This document shows positions 1-14,262 of a stretch of 64,000 bases of DNA, piece by piece. The DNA is taken from assembly GCA_028023455.1 (NCBI GenBank), contig JAQFVV010006425.1, forward strand, positions 374,001 through 438,000, read 5' to 3'. The notes beneath the pieces were generated by a model, which was not told the DNA's origin, did no database searches, and saw only the letters and a list, made by a program, of their open reading frames with translations. The number at the start of each line of letters is the position of its first letter. Position 1 is the stretch's first letter. Position numbers and translations under genes: made by a program. The stretch is from Epiperipatus broadwayi. Lineage: Eukaryota; Onychophora; Udeonychophora; Euonychophora; Peripatidae.

Positions 1-40
1 TATATGTAATATGCGCAGGGTTCGAACTCAGACTTTCACT
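1..40 (-). repeat. Possible tRNA-like (SINE) fragment cut by the window edge
   Basis: On the minus strand this contains GAGTTCGAACCC, close to the B-box of a Pol III internal promoter (GGTTCGANTCC). No A-box can be placed with confidence, and the element may run off the window. The motif is seen directly; the SINE origin is inferred. Confidence 0.25.
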
Positions 41-564
41 TTTCTTAAACAATATTTAAGATTTACACAAAATTGTATCCCATAACGCAACTGCTAAAAA
101 TTTTAATTTCTATTTATAGAATTCTTTGCTATTTTTTTAAAACTTATAATTAATATTTGGGAAGACCTATATTTTACTAACAACTAATTAAATAAAAGCT
201 AATTTAATCAATAGGTAACGAACAATATTATCAATAACTTTTAAGGCTAATTGATAATTACTTAAATTAAAATGAATTATATTGCTTTGTATTCATTTAG
301 TAAACTTATTTGGGTTTACGAATTTTTGGTCAATGCATTATTATATAAACAATATGAATGTTGTAAATTTCAAGAAGAAATTGATTCGAAGTGAAATATG
401 TGGATGAAAGATAAAACAAGAAGTGTTGATATCTTTGACGAAAATAAAAATATAAAATGAAGTTAGGCTGATCATATTACTACAAAGAGTAGAATAATTA
501 AAGTCTTAAATTGAACCCAAAAACATTTTAAAAAAACCTACAAACTTTCACCTAAACGATATAT
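41..564. other. A+T-rich sequence without recognised features
   Basis: No open frame of note, no clear repeat and no RNA gene is visible. It ends at the first of three copies of a 13-bp direct repeat. Confidence 0.6.
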
Positions 565-1190
565 AAGATAGAGGGGTGAAAGTTTTATTTTCCTCTTAAT
601 CCTATTAAGATTCTCTACATTGACTTTTTCAAGTTCCATTTTGAATACTATGTAAATTTTTATAAAGTTTAACTGTATATTACTATGTTTAATAAATATA
701 TTTTAAAACAACAAGATAGAGGGGTAACCCATCTTCTACATGACTGCCCATTCCTTAGCCCACTCACAACTTTCATCCACCAAAAAGTTTCAATAGACTA
801 TAGAAAGACGCTTTGCATTCAAAACGCTATCAAAACAGGCATATTTTCAACCATCAGAACATCCATTTTCCTCACTTTTGCAGTCTGGCTCACCAAGTGC
901 AAGCACATCTTTGGACAGGTAAATAACAATGCCAGTGACACCTTCATAAAACTATTAAGAAGTGCTCATGATAGAGACAGAATTCTTGCACCAGACAGGC
1001 TACACATTGAATCTTGGACTAGCATAGACCTAGTCTAGTAAGAATTTGCAATCCAAGATCTTCAGTTACCGGCATCAGGCTATCTGGCAGAAATCTAATT
1101 AGCAGAACAAGTCCAAAGATTGATTTGTCATTGTATTCTTTTTTAATCTAGTTAATAAAATTCTATTTTGGAAAAAAAAGATAGAGGGGT
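565..1190 (+). mobile_element. Nested retro-insertions bounded by three identical 13-bp direct repeats
   Basis: The 13-mer AAGATAGAGGGGT occurs at 565-577, 713-725 and 1178-1190. The segments between the copies (578-712 and 726-1177) each end in an AATAAA signal followed by an A-rich tail. This is the structure expected of target-site duplications around LINE-type insertions. The second segment carries a LINE protein end (separate entry) and ends in AATAAA then GGAAAAAA. The first has no recognisable coding sequence. Two insertions sharing one target site, or one insertion with an internal duplication, would both explain the three copies. Confidence 0.65.
727..1038 (+). pseudogene. C-terminal end of a non-LTR retrotransposon reverse transcriptase, 5'-truncated
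   Basis: The frame is open from 685, but only the part after the direct repeat (727 on) belongs to the inserted element, so the ATG at 685 is fortuitous. It begins THLLHDCP, resembling the H-x4-C half of the cysteine/histidine motif after the RT domain of many LINEs, and ends at TAG 1036-1038. The last third (TFIKLLRSAHDRDRILAPD) aligns without gaps to the minus-strand relic at 49.5-49.9 kb (FLKLLLQAKTRDCTMSPD). The middle (AIKTGIFSTIR) aligns to TIKNGLFANIR there. About 140 bp of 3' UTR, an AATAAA and an A-tail follow. The catalytic RT domain is absent, so it is not functional. The LINE class is well supported by structure; the exact clade is not determined. Confidence 0.6.
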
Positions 1191-2376
1191 AAGATAGAAA
1201 AAGTTTGCTTAAATGATATTGATAAGCTATGAATAAGAGAAATGGGAATAAAGTTTGAGAAATTTTAATTCTGTCATTTATTGATTAAAAGTCAAAATAA
1301 TATTATTTTAATTTTTCCATGAATATTTATTTATTGCAGTTATGACATCTGTAACTCCATTATACTTTTTAAAGAGATGAATAGATTCATAATATAATCT
1401 AAATAAGGCAAATTACATCTGATTATTCTGCAAGTAAAATTCAGATTTAATAAAGTTAAATTATTCACTTCTTGTCCTGAGTGATTCAGAGTTGTGATAG
1501 AGTGGCACATCCAATTCCCAAATAAATGAATCTGTTTGGTCAGTGGAATATAATTCGTAAGTTCAGACAATTACTATAGAGTTCTCTTATTACATATCTT
1601 CTATAAAAAACACTTTTTAAATCACATTTCATTTTAACACATTTGATATTTAAATTGTCTTCTATATAATTGTTTATCACAAGCATCCATTCATTATTGT
1701 CTTATTCAGTGTCCACCAGTTATATCAGTAAATTGTCACAAACATATACTTTTGAGCAATAGGAATTTTCATTTATAAAACCAGTACAATATTTATATTT
1801 TTAAGCTTTTTATTGCAGCTTTTTTAAAGTCTAGGATAGATTTTTTAATTGATGTAGCATTCATTATTTAAAAATAATTAAAATTAGATGCAATTTTGTG
1901 TTCATAATTTTCATTTTCTTATAATCTAAAAAATATTTTTAGGTTACCTTTAAACTTTTGGGTAAATATGCTATCATTATTACTTCATGTTATCATGTAA
2001 GTAAAGTCTAATTTGTATATTCTAATGTTTTGAATCCAAGCCATCATAATTAATTTATTTAATTCTGAAATTAATACTATAATTATATATTTTAGCAATT
2101 TATCTGAGTATTAGTTCTTCATAAAGTATCAATGGAAGTGCTGTTACTTTTATCTTTCTTTCATTCTCTTGCTGTTATCTGCATTACTAGCAGTAAAATA
2201 TATATTAATTTATTAGTTTAAAGAAAAAACTAAAGATGTCAGTGTGTTCTAGATAGAAACTAATAAAACCTGAAGATGTCAGTATTGTAGATAAAAATTA
2301 ATATAAATGAGCTAATAACACTGCTGATTGGTAGATTATTTGTTCTCAGGCAAAAAATATACATTTTTATAGTTTA
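1191..2376. other. A+T-rich noncoding stretch
   Basis: No coding region or RNA gene is recognised. Around 2,230-2,310 there is a weak two-copy direct repeat containing AAGATGTCAGT. Nothing else stands out. Confidence 0.55.
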
Positions 2377-2500
2377 TTTAAATATTTATGATTATTTTTG
2401 CAAAATGTTTTTATAGTTTTATCGAAAAACAAAAACATTCATGATTACAATTAGATTTTATTTAAAAAATTTTATTTGAAAGAACGTAAGTCAAGAAATT
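2377..2500 (+). repeat. Dispersed repeat, partner of 48,588-48,712
   Basis: The segment shares TTAAATATTTATGATTATTT and TTACARTTAGATTTTATTTA blocks, in the same order and spacing, with 48,588-48,712. Further downstream, GAAAGAGTTAA recurs at similar spacing (about 2,980 and 49,090), so the shared unit may be some 600 bp long and heavily decayed. No coding sequence is visible, and the element class is unknown. Confidence 0.5.
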
Positions 2501-4310
2501 TTTATAACAATCAAAAACAAAATTATGATTGGCCTGCTTTCACCATCACTGTAATAGGTAATTTTTTCATATTTTGATAATCATAAATGAAATTTTAAAT
2601 TTTGTAATACAATTTCATTGGTTTATAAATACCTAATAATAATTTGTTTAGATTTTAAAAATGAAATTGAACTAATTAATATTTCTTAATTTTTAGAATA
2701 AAAAAATCCGCAATTCTTTTCTTTTTATTGCCATTGCAGTCATAATAAATAAGAAAAAGATATTCTGATTACTTACTTCATTTTATTACCTTATTTTCTA
2801 CATTTTCAAAATTGAAATATTATTTTTTAGGATTTTTTCATTATTAAACTTATATTTGTTTATAAATCAATTATAATTTGTTGATGCCCAATGCAGATTA
2901 AAGTGTTAATCTTAAAATAAACATTGCAACCATAACTTGATCTGCCTCTAGAGCATGATGCAAAATGCATTAAAACGTGAAAGAGTTAACATATATAATC
3001 TTGGCAAAATTTAACTTTTTTCTATTGACACTTTTGTGAATATAATAAATTGAAAGCATTTTATATAAAAATTGTTGACTATTTGGCATCAGTACTGTGA
3101 TATTTTTTATATTTAATTTCATTATTAGATAGCATTACTTATTTTTCAAACATGCATTAACCTTACTTCTTTAAACATATAGCTATAAGCCCAAAAATAT
3201 GTAAACAATTCCCAAGATGCACTTTTGATTCAACTAGTCTCATCAGTTGGTCTATATCGTGTTACATATGCCAATGTTGAAAGCCATTCTCTCTGTTATC
3301 TTAATTAATTATTGATATGATTTAAAAGATTGACTTTAATAATATAATCACTTTTAATGTTATGTCCCACACACACACACAAAACAAGCAAACTATTTTT
3401 ACTAATATCTAAAACATATTCAAACTTAATTTATATTTTTGTTGAAGGATAAATAAAAACGTGCATTACAAAAAAGTAAGTTATGATTAAATTTGAAAAT
3501 ATTAGATTAATATATATTTAATAAAGTAATCAGTTTTACAAATTTTAAAAGTAATAAAATAAGCTTAGTTTATTTTTCAAATGTAAAAAAAAAAAAAGAA
3601 ATTTAGTTGATTGATGAAATTTCAATTGAGCCCAAAGTTGTTAAACATCTGCAATGCAGATTATGATTTTAAATAATATGTGGGTGTTTGTAACATTCTA
3701 ATAAGAGTGAAAATTTCAAGTGTAAAATCTTAGTGAATTCATTTTCAGCTGAAGACAGAAAAAAACCCTCAATTGTCCCAATCATCAATGCCTTGCATGA
3801 TATAACACATTTGTGGAAAGACAGATTCAAGAACTAACTATCTCTTGGATCATTGCTTAACCACTTTCAGAGTCATAATGAACATAATTTTCTTAGTGTT
3901 GAATCATTCTAATTACAAAATGTCATAAAGTAATAAAGTAGTTTATGCTTATGGAAATCATTTGACATTTGAGCACCAGAGGTCTCAAACCAATGTGTGA
4001 TCCATGGATCATTAGTGTTTGAATTTGATGCCGCTACCACAACATTTAATTGATTGAAAAGAAGATATTAAAACAAATAGTTCGATTTAAAATATAGATA
4101 AAAAATTGCAGGAAATTTTAAAACAGATTTTACTTAATTAAAAGAGATGGATATTTATTATTAAAAAACAGTATCTAATTAGCAAGTCTAAAAGAAGATG
4201 AGTTAAAGATGTAATAAAAGCAGTAAACCGTAAAATAAAAAATACAATACAAAAAAGATTCACATTCATTTTATTGATCTTTACAAACATTGGATAAAAT
4301 AAACAGGGCT
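2500..4310. other. A+T-rich noncoding stretch
   Basis: Nothing is recognised apart from a short CA run at 3,368-3,380 and A-runs. The last part before 3,000 may be the decayed end of the dispersed repeat that starts at 2,377. Confidence 0.5.
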
Positions 4311-4313
4311 ATT

Positions 4314-4326
4314 GTTGCCTGGCAAC
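4314..4326. promoter_or_regulatory. X-box-like palindrome (possible RFX site)
   Basis: GTTGCCTGGCAAC fits the RFX X-box consensus (RYYNYY, 1-3 nt, RRNRRC) exactly. It lies in a longer 9-bp inverted repeat with a 1-nt spacer (4,311-4,329). RFX factors regulate ciliary genes in animals, but no such gene is visible nearby, so function is unproven. Confidence 0.35.
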
Positions 4327-4420
4327 AATAAAATTTTACTTGCCTAATTTGTTGTTTAAATATGAATAAAATCTTATAAAATTTAAATATAAATGTCACA
4401 TATTTATTTACAAATTAATA

Positions 4421-4815
4421 GTTAATTTTAAACAAAAAATAATCAACCTTTTACACATGTGATGTACTGTTATATTAAATCAATATTGTTTTTATTGAAT
4501 GTGAGGAAACCCTCAATCTAAGACACAAGATAGAGATTTTGAAAAGATAAGAGTGGTTACCTTATCTTATGTAGACCAATTTTAAGTATATTAGAATAAG
4601 AATGTGAAATATTATATTCTTCCCTTTATTTTTATTTATTTTTATTACAAATAAGGTTGACCTATATAACTGAATTTAGGTACCAAGATAAGGTGACTAC
4701 TTTTATCTTTTCATAGACTCTATCTTGTGCCTTGAATTCTCATATTCAACAAAAACAACATTGATTTAATATGCAGCACATGTGTAAAGGATTGATTATT
4801 TTCTGTTTAAAATTA
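4421..4815. repeat. Long imperfect inverted repeat (hairpin about 400 bp)
   Basis: The left arm (about 4,424-4,575) and right arm (about 4,686-4,813) are reverse complements with scattered mismatches. Matching blocks include AATAATCAAYCYTTTACACATGTG, ACACAAGATAGAG/CTATCTTGTG and the AAGATAAG blocks. The spacer is about 110 bp. It could be an old foldback element or a source of double-stranded RNA. No TSD was found. Confidence 0.6.
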
Positions 4816-4829
4816 CAATTTGAAAGTAC

Positions 4830-7010
4830 ACTAGTAAATCTAGTCAATTAAATAAATAGTTAATAACTACATAAGAAACATAATAAAAATTTGACTACAA
4901 ATAAACATATTTCATGGTTTTTACAATAAAACATAAGGCAATGAAGTACAGGTAAAGTAGCATTTTTTCACTTCTACACAATAGAAGAATCCCCTCCCTT
5001 TTTATTACATAAATGTTCTACTGTTTGGAGTTTTTATCCAGAATATTATTATCTGTGTTTAAATACTCCACAAATTTTCATTTCTTAATTATTATTTTTA
5101 CCAATAAAAATTCACAACTATTGATTGTACACACTGATACTTTCTTTTTCTCTGAACAAAGATGTAATAACTGCATGAAAAGTGAATAATCTTATAAGTC
5201 TCTATTAATTAAGTATACAAAAGTTAAACTACTACATATGCTAAATGTATGTATTTTAAATTTATAAGATAACCTAACATACATAGTCAGCAATATTATC
5301 TAGTATTACAAAGTGTAAATTACTGACAAATATATAAGTAATCCCATTGTTTTTTCTCCATTAAATCTTATAAATATATAACATTTCAAATACTGTAGCA
5401 ACAGAAGTGAGTACTTAAGTAAGACAGTAATATTACAATCGTAGACTTAAAAAATGTCTAATTTTTATTTACAAGTTGTGTTAAGTTTAATAATTCAAAT
5501 AATTTTTTTAAATATCTATTACACTTATAAGTTTATTAAAAAACATTGGAAATGTGTTAATTTAAATGTAAAATTTTTTTTAAAAAAAAGTTTACTTACA
5601 TATCTGTTTCTGTTATTATAATGTTCAATTTGCATTCTATTTATAAATGTTAGATTAGCAAAGAAAGTGGCCTAAATTTCTTTTCTATTAATAAATAGCT
5701 TGTAGTGATATTTGTATATAATAAATTCCAACATGCATATTATTGCTTCAATTGTATTTTTAATAAAGTATTTATTCTTCAACAAATCTTTATATTATAG
5801 ATACATCTCATTAAAACCACATCTACAAATAATAAAAGTTATATTAAAAATATATATTAGTATTATAAATATATAAAAAAATAATGATGGAAGAGCAAAT
5901 ATTTCATACCACTCTTGAGTCTAAAAATGTATTAGTGGAAAAATATTTATTTTATTCAAATTTTTAAATTTTATATATAATGAACTTATTGTCAAAAATT
6001 ATTTTCTGTTTGACCACCTAAAATTCAAAAATATTCAAATGAAACTTGTATTCAAATATCACAAACTACAAATAATAAATATTTAATAACTTTATACCAA
6101 AATAACAGTAGGATATAAACATCACATAGTTATTAAAAAATAAACATTTAATAACTTTACAAAAAATGAAACAAATAATAAATATATTCACTTTTTTTGG
6201 CAAAACATCAAAAATATATTATCTTTTCAGAAAATTCTTATTTATGTTTTCTTGATTATTGTTTTGATGCTAATATCTAATAATAATTGTTATAACTAAG
6301 ATCCAAATTTTCTCATCTTTCAATTGCGAAACTCACAAAAAAATTAAAATTTCATCATAAAACTTTTATCATTTACCCTTCTAACCAGATTTTGGCCATT
6401 AAAACAATGCATTGCAAATTGTAGCATTGATTGGAGTTTTCCAAGGATAATCAATTTAAAAATTAATAATGGATAAGATATAAATTTTTATTTGAAGCAT
6501 AATTTATTGGTTAGAAAATTATTAGAGATGAATAAAGGTTTGATATCGTACTAAAAAAGTACATGGTAAAAGAATCTATAAAACCAAATGGATGTAAGTT
6601 TATTTTAGATAAATAACATTTATTTGATTATCAGAAATCAATATTAATGTTATGTTATATAATATGTTTTATTTTATATGTTTAATAATATTATTTGGTA
6701 ATCTTGGTAAAACAAAATATATCTACTTTGGCCAGAAAATTCAAAACATAAACATGATTATTCAAAAAATAAATATTTACTAAATATTGGTATAATTTTA
6801 AAAATAATATTGTATGTTGCTTTATATTAATTATCATATGTATAGAATTAAATAGGAAAAACTTTTGATATTTGGATTAAAGTGAATAACAGTTCTTGTT
6901 TCTTTAGATCATTCAGTACAAATATAATAATCAAAAAAGAGATTTGTCATTATATTACACTAAACAAAGGCATAATTGTTTAAACTATTTTGTGACTGTT
7001 TGTATAAATG
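4830..7010. other. A+T-rich noncoding stretch
   Basis: No gene is recognised. A T8/A8 junction lies near 5,574-5,588. A short local duplication repeats TTTAATAACTTTA with its flank around 6,068-6,095 and 6,133-6,158. Confidence 0.55.
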
Positions 7011-7014
7011 TTGA

Positions 7015-8655
<1,641 letters not shown>

Positions 8656-8656
8656 A

Positions 8657-8755
8657 TTAGCCGAGAGGTCAGCGCAGCCGCCTTAAAAGCAAGCAATTGG
8701 TTTGCAGACGGTTGTTGCGGATTCGCCTCCCGGCCGAGGCTATGACATATGTAAT
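8657..8755 (+). repeat. tRNA-derived SINE, copy 1
   Basis: The A-box TAGCCGAGAGG (8,658-8,668) fits TRGYNNARNNG, and the B-box region GGATTCGCCTCC lies at 8,719-8,730. It ends in CCGAGGCTATGACATATG, the 3' end seen in the other copies. The insert between the boxes resembles a tRNA with a long variable arm (Leu/Ser type). It is more diverged than the 45.9 kb copy. Confidence 0.7.
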
Positions 8756-8759
8756 TAAG

Positions 8760-9180
8760 CTTTGAATTTGTGGGTTAAAAAAGCATTTTGTTTTATAAGT
8801 TTTACAATGATTAAATATTTTTTATCATCAAGATATAGATTAGAAATGGTATTATGTAGTGAATAATATAGGGGTATTTTTATGAAATAGTGACACCAAA
8901 AAGATTAATAGTAATAAGGGTGTGTGTTTCATATCTCCAAAATTTTTATAGCAATTTCTTGAAAAGTATTTTGTGATTAAAATGGGAAGCTAAGCAAATA
9001 AAAAAGCCATTCTATAAAATTTTGCAGATAATTAAAATTGATATATATGAATTAAATAAAACTTCATAACTTAAATGCTATTTTAGTCAGATTATTAAAA
9101 TACATAGAAATCTAAAGGATAAATTTGAACTTGGATGGGGTGAATAATGTCAAATTGACATTAAAAGAAAATACACCTTT
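8760..9180. other. A+T-rich noncoding stretch
   Basis: Nothing recognised. Confidence 0.5.
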
Positions 9181-9184
9181 CGTA

Positions 9185-9440
9185 AGAATTTGCCACTTGG
9201 ATACCTACAGAAGAGTAATACAGATATTTCACACCACTCAATGAAGTACGAAGAGATGTAAGATGGAAATTACAAAAAGGGGGAAAAGTGAAGTAAATAA
9301 GTATTACTGATATCTTTAAAAAAATAAGAGCTAAGATAATAATAGATGAACACTTGAACTGTATCCCAAGAGAATAGCAACAATAAAGAAAAAAGCAAAT
9401 ATGAGTTAGATGTATGAGATAAAAAATTATTGGAATGATA
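9185..9440 (+). pseudogene. Decayed 3' fragment of the RTE LINE family
   Basis: On the plus strand, fragments match the C-terminal part of the 15-18 kb element in order. AGAGTAATACAGA...CACCACTCAA corresponds to the AGAGCAATACAGA...CACTCAAAGA region. Further blocks are TATTACTGATAT, AATAATAGATGAAC...GAACTGTATCCCAAGAGA and GTTAGATGTATGAGATA. Indels and stops destroy the frame. This is an old, dead copy; the apparent minus-strand frame here is antisense to it. Confidence 0.6.
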
Positions 9441-10185
9441 TGAAAAAATATAATGAAGATTTGAATAGTAATATTTAATAGCAATTTATATAAAAATGTT
9501 TTTTACATTGATCAAATAAAGGTAACAAAATGCATTATATGTATAAATTATACATACATTGTATTTAAATCAATTAAAAATTAATAATAAAAAAAAACTA
9601 ATGGGAGTCATGGGCATTAGGAATCATCCTATAATATCATTTCCATTATTGCAGGTATTAAAAAAAAACTAATATTTATATATTCATTTTCTACTCTTGA
9701 ATTTTTTGAGCATAATACCTAAGCAGAATGTATGCACATTTATATATGTGAATCTTAAAAAGCACCATAACGTGACTTGTTTTTATTTGCAAGAAGTGTC
9801 TCAAAGTTAGTTGTGTAGAGGCATCCATAGTAGAAATAGGATATTACTATAATTACATGTTTGCAATAGATAATACCCTAGATGCACAACCTAGTTATTA
9901 ATAAAATTTTAAACATTATTATATATAGGAAAACTTAAGAATCATCTTCAGTCAGATAACATGCAGCCTAATAACTATTAATATATTGTAACAGTATAGA
10001 ACAAGAGCAGGGGTGACACAGAGATGATATGGGGAGTTGAAAATGATTATCCTTGCCATAGAAAGGTATGAGTCTGAGAGAATAGCAAAATACACTAACC
10101 ACAAGGTTTCCCTGCATTAAACAAAAGTAATAATAAAAGCATTCATTATTATGAACAATTAACAACAAATATCAGCAGTTAAACT
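9441..10185. other. A+T-rich noncoding stretch
   Basis: Nothing recognised. Confidence 0.5.
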
Positions 10186-10187
10186 TG

Positions 10188-10252
10188 TGACTGGATTTGA
10201 AATGGGTCCACTACAGTCAAGCTACCTATCTAGCCACTGCCAAACTTGGGAC
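10188..10252 (-). repeat. Possible degenerate tRNA-like unit
   Basis: On the minus strand, GTGGCTAGATAGGTAGCTTG resembles a D-arm/A-box region, and TTTCAAATCC about 30 nt later resembles a B-box. Too degenerate to assign. Confidence 0.25.
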
Positions 10253-10714
10253 AGATTATGTAAACAATAGTTTGAATGCACAGACTTAAGTATTAATCCA
10301 TCAGAATATATATATAACAATAAAAATAATAAATATAATGGTAATAAACTACTACAAACAGTGTTTCAATCTGCAGAAATACTGTTGGTTAATTTATTAA
10401 CCTGCCATTTGATTATTACAAGAAATAACAGTATGTTAAGTTATAAATTAATAATCAAACCATTGCAAAAAAGTGAATATATAAATTGTAAATCAAAATG
10501 TACAATTATGCATATGATGACAAGTTTTAGGTTTTTTTTGTTTCATAATGAAAAGTTATGTTGTTACAAGTATGATTAATTAAAAAGTATTGAGATTAAC
10601 AATAATTTATGTCAATTTAAAAAGAGTTGTAATGATTTAAAGGAGTTGAAGATTGATAATAAACAATTGATATCTATTCCATTTATTTCAAATGCTCAAG
10701 TGAAAATTTTTAAA

Positions 10715-10754
10715 GATATATATATATAAGAATGTGTTTATCGGATTTATTTTG

Positions 10755-10803
<49 letters not shown>

Positions 10804-10915
10804 GAGTTCAAAAAATATTACCATACCTGAGTAGTCCATAGAATGATCATAAGTAAAGGTTCATAATATAACACTATCAAGAATTATAAGCAAATTATTA
10901 TAACTCAGGTATACA
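10715..10915 (+). repeat. TA-microsatellite-associated repeat, copy 1
   Basis: The short run TATATATATATA leads into AAGAATGTGTTTA and a TTTATTTTGT block. A (TA)n tract at about 10,757-10,797 follows, then ATACCTGAGT (about 10,823) and its complement ACTCAGGTAT (about 10,904). The block TATAAGAATGTGTTTA and the ATACCTG/CAGGT pair recur at 14.1-14.26 kb. The element class is unknown. Confidence 0.5.
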
Positions 10916-10988
10916 GGCAGTAGATCTTATCCCCTTTCATTTCTTGGTTTGATGTTAAGTGCATGTTTAAACAAATACTAAGTGCATA

Positions 10989-11090
10989 TGGTCTAGCAGG
11001 GCGCCACTAGATTATCTGAATCTAGACACGGTTATATCTGATAACCTTTCACATGTACCGGGTTTGAATCCCTTTTTGGTACTTTATTTC
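10989..11090 (+). repeat. tRNA-like Pol III unit with three hairpins
   Basis: The A-box TGGTCTAGCAG (10,989-10,999) fits TRGYNNARNNG at every position. The B-box GGTTTGAATCC (11,061-11,071) misses GGTTCGANTCC at one position. Between them are two perfect hairpins with the same five-base loop ATCTG: CTAGATT/AATCTAG (11,007-11,025) and GGTTAT/ATAACC (11,030-11,046). The B-box is in the loop of a third hairpin closed by GTACC/GGTAC (about 11,055-11,082). It does not fold as a standard cloverleaf, so it is probably a tRNA-derived SINE or another Pol III RNA rather than a tRNA gene. Confidence 0.55.
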
Positions 11091-11099
11091 TAATAAAAA

Positions 11100-13990
11100 T
11101 GAGAGATTTTGCTTTTTGAGCCCTATCACTAGAAGCACTAATAGTTAGGTAAAAGTAAAACATCTTTAAACCACAGTGGAGTTCATTGAACATAAATCAT
11201 TTCTCAGATCTTAACATAACAAATGTGTTTCAATAGTTTTGTAAGTTTACTAGCTCAGATTATATATAACTAATTTAGGATGGCAATTCACTCATCCTTG
11301 CATGAAATAGATGATGGGATGTGGTTATAATAATACTAAGAAATCACAAAATATTATAAAATCAATATTTATTTATGGCCTTTAAACAGTTAAACAGCTC
11401 ATTAATTAAAAGGTTGATGACGATGATGATGATGATAATAATAACAATAATGACAAGGGTTTCAACTACAACTCTAGGACTAAGCCTAAACATAAAACTA
11501 AATTTTATAAAGAAATTCATAATTATTGCTTAATTTTAGCATATTTACTTATATCTTAAATAACTAATATTCAACCATTGATGATGATGAATAATCACAC
11601 TTAACAAAGACTACACTTAATGAAATATATACGCCTCATTTAATAAAACAAACTAATATTTATTACTACATTTCTAACATATACATAAAAATTTCTAGAT
11701 AAATATGAAAATTGACATGAATAACAATAATAATTGATTATATAACAATCCTCAGATTAATTTTAAGTTCTTCCCCCTTTCCCTTCAAATGTATTTTGTA
11801 TTAAGTTGGACGTCACATTAACCATGATTTTCACTCCATGAGAAAAGTATTAAAAAAAATTTTATCTGCTCATTAGCACACATACTTTAAAAATCCAACA
11901 TGTAAATAGAATGTAAAAAAAAAAAAAATGTTAGTAAAATTGAAAGAGCAAGTTTTTAGAAAAGAGTTTTAAATTATTTTCTCCCCCCTCTCTTCTACCT
12001 CTGAAATGCTATACTTAACTTGAAACAAAATAATCTAATATTCCAATACTACTCATTATTTCACATTCAGTCACAATTATACACATATAAAATATCATTA
12101 TGTATGTGCGTGTTTTATCCCATAATAACAAAATATTATTCAAAACCAAACTAATAATAATATATTAGTTAAAACTAAAATCATAATACCATAAAAAAAA
12201 TTGTTTTACACATTAATATTGTAAAATTAATAAACAAATAATTTTCATACTTTCAAGGTCATTTATGAAGCTCAAAGTTATTATTAGTAAGACATTCTTG
12301 TTTTAATCGATCTGAATAGTCTTTAAAAGTTCTTTAAATAAAATATACCACTTTATCGCTAAAATGTTTCTTAAGACTGATATCATAAAGAAAATAGATA
12401 TAAAAAGTCATATTACCGATCTTTTGTTTGTGGCGAATTTCCAAGGGTTCAAACTTGTCTATATTTCTGCAGCTACTATTTCTGTTTTATGTGGGAACAA
12501 TCTCTTTCTTGAGGTGTATAACTATTTAATGATGATGACTCTATTGAGGTTATTTGCTTTAGTGGACAATTTGGAAATCATTATATTAAATTTTCTTCTC
12601 TTCCTGTCAAGCATGTGGATGAAATACAGCAGTTGTTTTCCCATTTGTAAATTTTCTTGAGTTTAAAATCAGTTGTTGTAACAATTAATTGGACTTGATG
12701 ATTAATATTTATCAGTAGATTAATTCATCTTCTTTGAATGCAGGTGAATGCTTTCTTCCTTCTATTAAAAACATCTTATTTCTCTGGTCAGTTGAAAGGT
12801 GTAGAATATTATTTTAGACACAACATCTTTTCTTTCCTATGTGATGTGCAGCTTCCTCCAGATGGTCCGGCAAATGGAATATACATATAATTTTTCTAGC
12901 CCGCCATTTCTTATATTTTTAACATTCAATTTGATAGTTTAATAATCTGAATCAATCACAATAATCCTTAATAATAATTCAAAACAGCTTTTTATATCCA
13001 ATTTTTAGCTAACTTAACCAATCAGAGATAGCATCACTTGCTATTTTTGGACAAATTTGTTTTAATTAGATCTCTAATTTATTTTCAACTAAATTATTTT
13101 TTAACTGAAAAGTTTAATCCTTTTTCCAGACACTTTTGTTTAAAAAAAAAAATAGACTCAATTCTTATTTCCTTTCTTTTGTTTTTTCTTTCTTTTTAAC
13201 ATCCAGGTAACACTTCAAATCTTTGAGCTTCCTTCTTTAGATCTTGATAAGACAATTTCAAAAATTATAGTTCTGATTCATTATAAGTTTCCAAAGTGAA
13301 AAACAATTATTTACGAAAAAAAATTGCTACAAAGATTGATATCTGATTAAACAGATTTCCTCTTTTAACAAACAATTGTACAAAAAAAATAATTTAACAG
13401 ATTTAATACTTCCTTTTCTTTCAATATTTAGGAAATGTAAAATTTTGTATGTAATGTACACACATCCTTCATTCTTTCAAATCATTCATAAACTAACCTT
13501 AAATAATATGATTGCTAGCTTAGTAATTATAACCCAATTATTTAATTAAATCTGTAACTTTTAAATCCCACTTATAATTAAAGAAAAACAAAATAAAAGT
13601 ATAGAATAAAATGTTAGAATTGATCAAGCATAGCTTAGTTTTAAAGAAAGTGAAAATGTTGAATATTTGAAATATAAAACAATTAAATAATTTACACATA
13701 CATTGCCTATATGTATGCATTGTAACTTTGCTTTTTAAAGAAATTTAAATATTAAATAGTTTAAATGTGTGTATTACCTTTCTATCAACACACAAACAAA
13801 TAAAGCATATAATTGTTGACCCATTCTTTCTCTGTTTAAAGCTTTTAGAACTGGACCTTGTAGGGTTTAAACTTGGTTGCCCTACAACTTCATTTATGAT
13901 TATAAAAAAAATTGTGATGATGATTTTTGGTTTACCTTTTCTACATGCACATTACTATAAATTTATCTAGTGACTAAATTGTAATGGCAC
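11100..13990. other. A+T-rich noncoding stretch with a weak coding-like patch
   Basis: A GATGATGAT/AATAATAAT run at 11,415-11,447 looks like a LINE tail seed. At about 12,360-12,900 the base composition is less A+T-biased, and short minus-strand peptide stretches broken by many stops suggest an old coding relic. I cannot assign a family. No intact gene is visible. Confidence 0.4.

Positions 13991-14262
<272 letters not shown>

Noticed and set aside
12364-12660. 98-codon plus-strand frame
   Set aside because: Hydrophobic, A+T-driven composition with no motif; the opposite strand looks more like an old coding relic.
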